In this document: positions 1 to 6,270 of the stretch, piece by piece
Numbering within the stretch: the first letter of the stretch is position 1
Layout: each line of letters begins with the position of its first letter
Assembly (NCBI RefSeq): GCF_902150045.1
Contig: NZ_CABFVU010000004.1
Coordinates: 124,001 to 188,000, forward strand
Length of the DNA stretch: 64,000 bases
Reading direction: 5' to 3'
Origin: Chitinophaga polysaccharea
GTDB lineage: Bacteria; Bacteroidota; Bacteroidia; Chitinophagales; Chitinophagaceae
Made by a program: the position numbers and the translations under genes
The notes under the pieces: model-generated
What the model saw: the letters and a program-made list of their open reading frames with translations, nothing else
Database searches by the model: none
Told to the model about the DNA's origin: nothing

Positions 1-581
1 CCGCCGTTGTTCTGATCTATAGCCAGTGAAGTAAGCTCCGGTACGGGATCCTTGATCTGTTTTTTTGCGGCTTCATAATAAGCCGGGATGTTCTGCAACC
101 TGCTGCCAAAGCTGCGCAGCCTTGTTTCCAGGGGAGCGTAGTTTTCGTTCAGGATAAAGGCAAACGTGTTACTTACGTTATAGGAAGATGGATCCCATTC
201 ACTGCTCTTCTGTTCCTTAATGCTCCATTGTACTGATTCCAGGTAATTCTGTATCAGCTGGTAATCAATTTTATTGGCGTCGCTCAGCGAAGCAAGGTCG
301 TATGACTTCAGCGAATCCAGCTGCTGCTGTGCAAATGCCAGGCGGGCTGCGGTTGCTGCGCTGTCGGGTACCACCAGCACGGAATCATACTTATGATAAC
401 CTACACTGGTAGCCCAGTCGGGGTTCTCTTTCCAGAGGGCGTCGATAAAATGTTCCTGGTATTTACTGAAGGTATTGTTCAGCGTACTGTCGGTACTACT
501 GGTTTGGGTGCTGCTGCTGTTGCCGTTGTTGCAGGCTGCAAGCGTAGCAGCAGCAGTAGCGCAAAGGAGGAGTTTTTTCAT
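1..581 (-). CDS. DUF885 family lipoprotein, N-terminal part (gene runs off the left edge)
   Basis: The open frame starts at the ATG at 581 and is still open at base 1, giving about 193 residues. The N-terminus is a lipoprotein signal (MKKLLLC, then a lipobox ending LAAC), followed by a Ser/Thr/Asn-rich tether and then a region reading ALWKENPDWATSVGYHKYD. That region is characteristic of DUF885 (COG4805), a family of predicted secreted metallo-hydrolases of about 560-600 residues. The catalytic part would lie beyond the window, so activity cannot be judged. It is divergent from the RNA-repair operon and probably shares the intergenic region 582-775 for its promoter. The family call rests on the N-terminal third only. 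Confidence 0.8.
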   Translation of the reverse strand, partial: MKKLLLCATAAATLAACNNGNSSSTQTSSTDSTLNNTFSKYQEHFIDALWKENPDWATSVGYHKYDSVLVVPDSAATAARLAFAQQQLDSLKSYDLASLSDANKIDYQLIQNYLESVQWSIKEQKSSEWDPSSYNVSNTFAFILNENYAPLETRLRSFGSRLQNIPAYYEAAKKQIKDPVPELTSLAIDQNNG

Positions 582-642
582 CGCAGAGGATTATTGTTGT
601 TTTTTCAAAAGCCTGTGTAATATACTATTTAATTATTTTCTT

Positions 643-746
643 TACTTTTGCGGCTCATTAATTAAACTGCAAACACTTGCGCCATGTAATGTCACAGGCA
701 TATTAACTTATTCCTTTCGCCGTTCCTTCCTGGAACAGGCCTGTGA
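643..746 (+). promoter_or_regulatory. Promoter -7 box and structured leader of the RNA-repair operon
   Basis: TACTTTTG at 643-650 matches the Bacteroidota -7 element TAnnTTTG; no clear -33 box was found at the expected distance. A transcript from here would have a leader of about 120 nt before the ligase start at 776. In that leader TCACAGGC (692-699) can pair with GCCTGTGA (739-746), enclosing a smaller hairpin GTTCC (722-726) / GGAAC (732-736). The outer helix is 8 bp and perfect. Whether it regulates anything is inference. Confidence 0.4.
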
Positions 747-775
747 AACTATTGTTTAATTTAAACCCTGATAAC

Positions 776-1486
776 ATGGCAATTTCTCAGAAATATGGCC
801 GTACCTGGCATTATCCGTTTTCACCCGGTACTACAAGCGATGACCGTATCCGGCATGAATACTGGGATTCGCTGCAGCAGATACCGGTGCTGATCCACAC
901 GGAAAAACTGGACGGTGAAAATAATTGTTTATCCCGCTACGGGGTATTTGCGCGCTCTCATGCAGCGCCCACTACTTCTCCGTGGACGGAAAGTATCCGC
1001 CGTTACTGGCAAATTATAAAGAACGACCTGGGAGATCTGGAGATCTTTCTTGAGAACCTCTACGCTGTGCACTCCATTGAATATCATAACCTGGATCATC
1101 ACTTTTATGTGTTTGGCATCCGGGAAGGCGATCAGTGGCTCAGTTGGGAAGAAACCGGTTTTTATGCGGCTATGCTTGGCCTGCCCCTGGTGCCGGAAAT
1201 CAAGCGAATAACGCCGCCGGCTGTACGCCGCGACTTTGAAGAGGATCTGCTTTCACTGGTGAATGGTCCCGGCGCTTTTGATCCGCATGATGTGCATACC
1301 GGCCTGCCGGCTACGATGGAGGGTATCGTATCCCGCAATGCGAATGGCTATGCCGTGAGCGATTTTGCAGATAACCTGTTTAAATATGTGCGTAAGGGGC
1401 ATGTAAAAACAGACCGGCACTGGACCCGTAATTGGCGCCGTGCCAGGTTAAACAACGAAGGAGGTAATTATGTGGCAGCTCATTGA
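776..1486 (+). CDS. ATP-dependent RNA ligase (nucleotidyltransferase family)
   Basis: This is a 236-residue RNA-end-joining enzyme. The adenylated lysine is K44 in TEKLDGEN (motif I, KxDG); YVFGIRE near 111-117 fits motif III, MEGIVSR at 181-187 is motif IV and LFKYVRKGH at 201-209 is motif V with K203 and K207. The N-terminus (KYGRTWHYPFSPG) resembles that of small stand-alone bacterial RNA ligases. The start at 776 is preferred over an in-frame ATG at 743 because the latter adds 11 residues without family character. It overlaps the next gene, an HD-polynucleotide kinase, by 17 nt, so end healing and end sealing are encoded as one unit. Such enzymes join 5'-phosphate and 3'-OH RNA ends through a ligase-AMP intermediate. 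The exact Rnl subfamily cannot be fixed by eye. Confidence 0.85.
   Translation: MAISQKYGRTWHYPFSPGTTSDDRIRHEYWDSLQQIPVLIHTEKLDGENNCLSRYGVFARSHAAPTTSPWTESIRRYWQIIKNDLGDLEIFLENLYAVHSIEYHNLDHHFYVFGIREGDQWLSWEETGFYAAMLGLPLVPEIKRITPPAVRRDFEEDLLSLVNGPGAFDPHDVHTGLPATMEGIVSRNANGYAVSDFADNLFKYVRKGHVKTDRHWTRNWRRARLNNEGGNYVAAH
1458..1465 (+). promoter_or_regulatory. Strong Shine-Dalgarno AAGGAGGT, rare in this phylum
   Basis: AAGGAGGT lies 4 nt before the ATG at 1470 and is a perfect complement to the 16S rRNA anti-Shine-Dalgarno. It sits inside the codons for Asn-Glu-Gly-Gly-Asn near the end of the ligase gene. Bacteroidota genes generally lack such sites, and the other starts in this window show none, so it stands out. 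It fixes the start of the HD-kinase gene. Confidence 0.7.
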
Positions 1487-2579
1487 AAATAAAGATTGGA
1501 GGCACCTCGAACATACATTTGAATGGGTGCGGGTAATGCAGGAAGTGCCGCAGGATGCACGGCACCATGCAGAGGGTAACGTGGCCGTACACACGCAGAT
1601 GGTACTGGAGGCCCTGCAGCAATTACAAGGGTATAAAGAACTGACGGCGGCGGACCAGGAGCTGATGTGGGCTGCGGCGTTGCTGCATGATGTGGAAAAG
1701 TACAGCACCACTGTTATTGAGCCCAATGGCGCTATCACCTCTGCAGGCCATGCCCGCAAAGGCGAAGTACGCGCCCGGCAGATCCTTTACCGGGAAGTGC
1801 CGGCGCCCTTTCCTGTACGTGAACAGATCGCCAAACTGGTGAGGTACCATGGCCTGCCGCTCTGGATCTTTGAAAAACCAGATCCGCAGAAAGCGCTGAT
1901 CACGGCCAGCCTGGAAGTGAATACGCGGCTGCTGGCGTTGCTGGCACGTGCCGATGCGCTGGGCCGTATCTGCACCGACCAGGCGGACCTGCTGTACCGG
2001 CTGGATTGCTTCGAAGAACTGTGCAGGGAAAACAACTGCTGGGGCCAGCCACGTCCGTTTGCCAACCCTCAGGCCCGGATGGAGTACCTGCTCAAAACGG
2101 GCGGCTCGCCGGACTATGTGCCTTTTGAAACGCTGCAAACGCCGGTGATTCTGATGAGCGGCCTGCCGGGCGCAGGAAAGGACACCTACATCCGTCGGCA
2201 TTATCAGCAACTGCCGGTCATCTCCCTGGATAATATCCGGCAAACCATGAAAATAAGCCCTACCGATAAAAGTGGCAATGGCACGGTGATCCAGGCCGCA
2301 AAGGAACAAGCCAGGATATATCTCCGGGAAAAAAAATCCTTTGTGTGGAACGCTACCAACATCACAAAACAGATGAGGGAACAACTGATCAGTCTTTTTA
2401 TAGCGTATGGGGCGGCAGTAACGATTGTATATGTGGAAGTGCCGGCGGCGAAGTTGTTGCAGCAAAACCGGCAGCGGGAAGCAGTAGTGCCGGCGGCAGC
2501 GATGGAGCGGTTGATCAGGAAGCTGGAAGTGCCTACCAGTGCAGAAGCGCACGAACTGAAAATAGTGGTCAGCAGTTAG
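1470..2579 (+). CDS. HD-domain 2',3'-phosphoesterase / 5'-OH polynucleotide kinase (HD-Pnk)
   Basis: This 369-residue protein has two domains for healing broken nucleic-acid ends. Residues about 30-200 form an HD phosphohydrolase: H41 in NVAVHTQ, H73-D74 in LLHDVEK, H94, H127 in VRYHGLP and D162 in ARADALGR. Residues about 224-369 form a P-loop polynucleotide kinase: GLPGAGKDT at 231-239 (K237), then SLDNIR with D254 and R257, the DxxR pair used by T4-type kinases to activate the 5'-OH, and an Arg-rich lid near 334-336. The same domain order is known from the HD-Pnk of Runella slithyformis, where HD removes 2',3'-cyclic or 3' phosphates and the kinase phosphorylates 5'-OH ends. Translation is coupled to the upstream ligase by a 17-nt overlap and an internal Shine-Dalgarno. 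Physiological substrate unknown. Confidence 0.88.
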   Translation: MWQLIENKDWRHLEHTFEWVRVMQEVPQDARHHAEGNVAVHTQMVLEALQQLQGYKELTAADQELMWAAALLHDVEKYSTTVIEPNGAITSAGHARKGEVRARQILYREVPAPFPVREQIAKLVRYHGLPLWIFEKPDPQKALITASLEVNTRLLALLARADALGRICTDQADLLYRLDCFEELCRENNCWGQPRPFANPQARMEYLLKTGGSPDYVPFETLQTPVILMSGLPGAGKDTYIRRHYQQLPVISLDNIRQTMKISPTDKSGNGTVIQAAKEQARIYLREKKSFVWNATNITKQMREQLISLFIAYGAAVTIVYVEVPAAKLLQQNRQREAVVPAAAMERLIRKLEVPTSAEAHELKIVVSS

Positions 2580-2598
2580 CCATTGGCTATTGCTGACC
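2568..2598. terminator. Hairpin between convergent HD-Pnk and dcd genes
   Basis: GGTCAGCA (2568-2575) pairs with TGCTGACC (2591-2598), and the inner part TTAGCC/GGCTAT extends the stem. It overlaps the HD-Pnk stop codon and lies 10 nt from the end of dcd. T-runs are short, so termination strength is uncertain. Confidence 0.5.
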
Positions 2599-2608
2599 AT
2601 TGCTTTTA

Positions 2609-3145
2609 TTAAAATTCATTCCGCCACATCATGCTTTCCACCGGTTTTACCGTGCGGCCATTGTATTTGGCGTTTCCTTTTTTATTGTAGAAAGTTTCCA
2701 CTTCGCCTTCTACCACGAAGTAGATCAGCTGACCTACCGGCATTCCTGCGTATATGCGTACAGGTTGTGCACAGGAAATTTCCAGGGTCCAGGTGTTGCA
2801 GAAGCCTACATCGCCCTTACCGGCAGTGGCATGAATGTCGATACCCAGCCGGCCAGTACTGGATTTACCTTCCAGGAACGGAACATGTGCATGCGTTTCG
2901 GTATATTCCTCTGTTACGCCGAGGTAAAGGGTGCCGGGCTGCAATACAAACCCTTCCTCCGGGATCTCGAAATGATCGATTTCATTGTGCTTGCGCGCAT
3001 CCAGCACACGGTCTTTGTAGGTAGCCAGGTATTTACCCAGGTGTACATCATAGGAATTGGTACCCAGATATTTCCGGTCATAGGGAGCAATGACGATAGT
3101 GCCTTTTTCAATTTCCTCCAATATCCGTTTGTCTGACAGAATCAT
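2609..3145 (-). CDS. dcd: dCTP deaminase
   Basis: A 178-residue trimeric dUTPase-fold enzyme that deaminates dCTP to dUTP, feeding thymidylate synthesis in the cytoplasm. The family signature EGKSSTGRLG is at 92-101 and the catalytic glutamate is E122 in the WTLEIS strand; the N-terminal MILSDKRI and the C-terminal region with YNGR (around 160) are typical. Length is close to the E. coli enzyme (193). It is convergent with the RNA-repair operon and divergent from the phosphopantetheinyl transferase. Some relatives also hydrolyse dUTP; nothing here proves or excludes that bifunctional form. Confidence 0.93.
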   Translation of the reverse strand: MILSDKRILEEIEKGTIVIAPYDRKYLGTNSYDVHLGKYLATYKDRVLDARKHNEIDHFEIPEEGFVLQPGTLYLGVTEEYTETHAHVPFLEGKSSTGRLGIDIHATAGKGDVGFCNTWTLEISCAQPVRIYAGMPVGQLIYFVVEGEVETFYNKKGNAKYNGRTVKPVESMMWRNEF

Positions 3146-3268
3146 GCTTAGGTTCGTTTAGTTTTAGTGAGCTGTATTGTTAGCTATTTATTTTCAGCTG
3201 TTGGCATTTAGTTAAAGACCTGTTGCCAAAAGCTGTTTTTCTGCTTTTTTGCTTTAATTTGGCAAGAT

Positions 3269-3889
3269 ATGCCATTAATACGAACGATACAAATTGATCC
3301 GGAAACGAAGCTGGGTGTATGGAAGATAACAGAAACGGAAAGCTTTTTCCAGGAGAAGGTGAATATCAGCCGGGCTATTCACCATCCGCATAAACGCCTG
3401 CAGCATTTTGCGGGCAGATATTTGCTGGTAACGCTTTTTCCGGAGTTTCCCGTTAAGGAAATTATGGTCACCAATAGCCGGAAACCTGTACTGGCCTGTG
3501 AAAGTCATCATTTTTCCATTTCTCATTGCGCTGATTATGCCGCTGCTATTGTAAGCACCAAAGCTGCGGTAGGCATCGATATTGAAGAGGTGAAGCCTAA
3601 AATAGAGTTGGTGTCGCATAAGTTCCTGTCGCCGGCAGAAAGGTCGTTTATTGATCCTGCGCATGAGCTGTCGCATAAAACGATCTGCTGGAGCGCCAAA
3701 GAAGCGATGTTTAAATGGCATGGCCGGGGAAGCGTTGATTTTAAAGAGAATATGAAACTGCATCCCTTTGTTTTTCAGCATGCCGGTTTCATCACTGCCG
3801 ATTTTAACAAACAGGATACAAATACCCGTTTATATTTGCAATATATTATGGAAAATGACCTATGCCTGGCATGGACTCATCCTGCGTGA
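3269..3889 (+). CDS. 4'-phosphopantetheinyl transferase, Sfp/HetI type
   Basis: A 206-residue enzyme that moves the phosphopantetheine arm from CoA to a serine of carrier proteins, making holo-ACP or PCP. Seen are FSISH at 82-86, the Mg-binding GIDIEE at 102-107 and WSAKEAMFK at 141-149, which together define the superfamily. The length suits the Sfp-like monomeric form rather than the 120-residue AcpS. With no separate AcpS visible, it could serve fatty-acid synthase, secondary metabolism or both. A -7-like TTAATTTG at 3254-3261 ends 7 nt before the ATG, suggesting a nearly leaderless mRNA. aroK follows after 33 nt. Confidence 0.85.
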   Translation: MPLIRTIQIDPETKLGVWKITETESFFQEKVNISRAIHHPHKRLQHFAGRYLLVTLFPEFPVKEIMVTNSRKPVLACESHHFSISHCADYAAAIVSTKAAVGIDIEEVKPKIELVSHKFLSPAERSFIDPAHELSHKTICWSAKEAMFKWHGRGSVDFKENMKLHPFVFQHAGFITADFNKQDTNTRLYLQYIMENDLCLAWTHPA

Positions 3890-3922
3890 GGAAAGATTTT
3901 ATTAAGCACTGTCGCGTTATTT

Positions 3923-4417
3923 ATGAAGATTTATTTACTCGGTTTTATGGGTGCCGGAAAATCCTATTGGGGCAAGCAACTGGCAGATCACTGGCAACTG
4001 CCTTACTACGACCTGGATGAGGTGATTGTAGAAGCGGAAGAAATGGCAATTGCCGATATCTTTGCTACCAAAGGAGAAGATTATTTCCGTGAGAAGGAAA
4101 GCCAGCTGCTGCGGGAGTTATCCAAACAGGATAACTTCCTCATCTCCTGCGGGGGAGGAACGCCCTGTTTCCAGGAGAACATGGATTTTATGAATGAACA
4201 TGGCACTACCGTGTGGATCAATCCTTCCGTGGAAACCATGGTTGAGCGCCTGCAGCGCAAAAAATCCAAACGGCCGCTGATTGCTGACCTGGAAGATGAG
4301 GACCTGGTGGGATTTGTGGAAAAGAAGATGGCGGAGCGACTCCCTTTCTACCAACAGTCAAGGCATATAATTACATCGGATAATATTTCATTGGATACCT
4401 TTACGCAAAATTTCTGA
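3923..4417 (+). CDS. aroK: Shikimate kinase
   Basis: A 164-residue cytoplasmic kinase that phosphorylates shikimate at O3 in aromatic amino-acid and chorismate synthesis. Walker A is GFMGAGKS (7-14). Shikimate is bound by D32 of YYDLDEV, R56 of YFREKE and GGG at 77-79, and the lid arginine is R117 in KRPLI. All family residues are present and the length is normal. It is 33 nt after the phosphopantetheinyl transferase and 1 nt before the DUF423 gene, so probably in the same operon. Confidence 0.95.
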   Translation: MKIYLLGFMGAGKSYWGKQLADHWQLPYYDLDEVIVEAEEMAIADIFATKGEDYFREKESQLLRELSKQDNFLISCGGGTPCFQENMDFMNEHGTTVWINPSVETMVERLQRKKSKRPLIADLEDEDLVGFVEKKMAERLPFYQQSRHIITSDNISLDTFTQNF

Positions 4418-4418
4418 T

Positions 4419-4811
4419 ATGCATAAGAGTTTTTTAGTTTGGGCAGCGGTATTAGGCGCATTGGCAGTGGTTTTAGGCGCATTTGGCGCGCATAAACTGA
4501 AAGAGCTGGTGCCTCCTGAAACCGTATCTACTTTTCAGACGGGCGTTACTTACCAGTTCTATCATGTATTCGCATTAATTGCTACCGGCATCTTATTTGC
4601 TCATGTGCCCGGCAGCCAGCTGGTATGGGCAGGCAGATGCTTTATTATAGGAATCCTGTTGTTCTCCGGCTCACTGTACCTGCTCACCATGCTTAAAGCT
4701 ACCGGCAACGTAGGTTTAAGAGGTATCGGTATTATTACGCCCATTGGCGGCGTATTTTTTATAGCCGGCTGGATCTGCCTGCTGGCAGGTATTTTAAAGT
4801 TAAAAGCATAA
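4419..4811 (+). CDS. DUF423 family small membrane protein (YgdD-like)
   Basis: A 130-residue protein with four predicted membrane spans. The start MHKSFLVWAAVLGALAVVLGAFGAH matches the DUF423 signature (A-x-LGAFGAH-x-L), followed by FQTGVTYQFYH, GRCFIIGILLFSGSLYLL and the final span GGVFFIAGWICLLAG. The family is an inner-membrane protein of unknown function. The gene begins 1 nt after aroK stops and the hydrolase follows after 13 nt, so these three are almost certainly cotranscribed. Confidence 0.88.
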   Translation: MHKSFLVWAAVLGALAVVLGAFGAHKLKELVPPETVSTFQTGVTYQFYHVFALIATGILFAHVPGSQLVWAGRCFIIGILLFSGSLYLLTMLKATGNVGLRGIGIITPIGGVFFIAGWICLLAGILKLKA

Positions 4812-4824
4812 AGCAGTCTTCTAT

Positions 4825-6249
4825 ATGTATAGCCGTTTATGGGTGTTGATAGTGATTTTACTGACCGGTTCAGTGACGATGGCACAGGATAATGCAAATA
4901 TTGCCGGTAAATGGTATGGCACCTTCAAACTTTATTACGGCGATAAATACCGTATGATCATTGATCTGCAGAAAGACGGGACAGGCTATAAGGGTACCCT
5001 CCAGCTGCCGGAGATGTCGGACAACGATTATTTCGAACTGGAAACGGTGGTATACCGGAAAGACACCCTGCTGCTGCGTATTGATGCATTACGTTTTTCT
5101 TTTACCGGCGTATGGGATCCTGCTGTGAATCAATTCAGGGGTATTACGGGTTTTGCAGATGATCAAAGTCATTCAGACCTTGGCCGGAAAGAAATTACTG
5201 CTGCCGAAATGTATAAAAGGCCACAGGAGCCTAAACCACCGTTCCCGTATTACACGGAACAGGTAAAGTTCAATAACGTAAAAGACAGTGTTACCCTCGC
5301 CGGAACGTTTACCCGCCCCGCTGCGCAGGGCAAATACCCGGTGGTACTGATGCTGTCTGGCTCAGGCCCGCAGGACAGGAACGAGGAAATAGCCGGTCAC
5401 AAGCTGTTCCTTGTACTGGCCGATTATTTTGCACGGAATGGTATTGCCTCCCTTCGTTACGACGACAGGGGCTTTGCCGGTTCTACCGGGGATTTTGACA
5501 CTTCTGATATCTATGATTTTTCGCACGATGCCCTCACAGCGTTGAAGTATCTGAAAACGAGGAAGGATGTGGATCCTGCGCGTATAGGCTTACTGGGGCA
5601 TAGTGAAGGGGCCGTGGTAGCGCAGATCACAGCAGCAAACAATCCGGCGGTGGCTTTTGTAATATCGATGGCAGGTGTGGGCGTGAGCGGCCGGGAACTG
5701 ATAGACCAGCAATCGGCTGCCAAAGGAAAAATGGCCGGTAAATCGGATAGCCTGATCCTGGCAGACCAGGCACGCATGAAACCGTACTGGGACCTGCTGG
5801 CAAGCGACAGCGATATTGCTGTCGTAACGCCCAAAGCGCAGGAAATTTTGCGGAATATATACCGTAATTCAAGTGAAGACGTTAAGAAAGGACAAACAGA
5901 AGATGAACTGGTACGGGCATCCGTTATGAGACCCGAAACTATATCGTTATTAAGATACAAGCCGCTGACCTACCTCAAACAGATCAAATGTCCGTTTATG
6001 GCGATCAACGGTACGGCAGATATACAGGTGGAGGCCAACGCAAATCTGAAAGAAATTGAACGCGCATTGAACGAAAATGGTAATCTGCTCACAACAATCC
6101 GTAAGTTTGATGGATTAAATCATTTGTTTCAACGCTGCAAAACATGTGAAGTGAACGAATATGGAGAGCTGGAGCAAACCATTGATCCCCTGGTCCCCGC
6201 GTTTATGGCACACTGGATCTTACAGCTGCCGCCGCAGGAGGACAGGTAG
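4825..6249 (+). CDS. Secreted alpha/beta hydrolase (serine esterase/peptidase-like)
   Basis: A 474-residue protein with a signal peptide (cleavage near TMA-QD, residue 20), so it acts in the envelope. Residues 25-130 form a beta-rich N-terminal domain (AGKWYGTFKLYY...) often fused to such hydrolases. From about 155 the alpha/beta-hydrolase fold follows: oxyanion region LSGSGPQDR, nucleophile S260 in GHSEG, D399 in NGTADIQV and H433 in LNHLFQ, a complete triad. The family is annotated variously as alpha/beta hydrolase or dienelactone-hydrolase-like; the substrate cannot be told. It is 13 nt after DUF423 and 21 nt before ftsK. Confidence 0.82.
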   Translation: MYSRLWVLIVILLTGSVTMAQDNANIAGKWYGTFKLYYGDKYRMIIDLQKDGTGYKGTLQLPEMSDNDYFELETVVYRKDTLLLRIDALRFSFTGVWDPAVNQFRGITGFADDQSHSDLGRKEITAAEMYKRPQEPKPPFPYYTEQVKFNNVKDSVTLAGTFTRPAAQGKYPVVLMLSGSGPQDRNEEIAGHKLFLVLADYFARNGIASLRYDDRGFAGSTGDFDTSDIYDFSHDALTALKYLKTRKDVDPARIGLLGHSEGAVVAQITAANNPAVAFVISMAGVGVSGRELIDQQSAAKGKMAGKSDSLILADQARMKPYWDLLASDSDIAVVTPKAQEILRNIYRNSSEDVKKGQTEDELVRASVMRPETISLLRYKPLTYLKQIKCPFMAINGTADIQVEANANLKEIERALNENGNLLTTIRKFDGLNHLFQRCKTCEVNEYGELEQTIDPLVPAFMAHWILQLPPQEDR

Positions 6250-6270
6250 TCCCAAATCTGAAATTATAAT

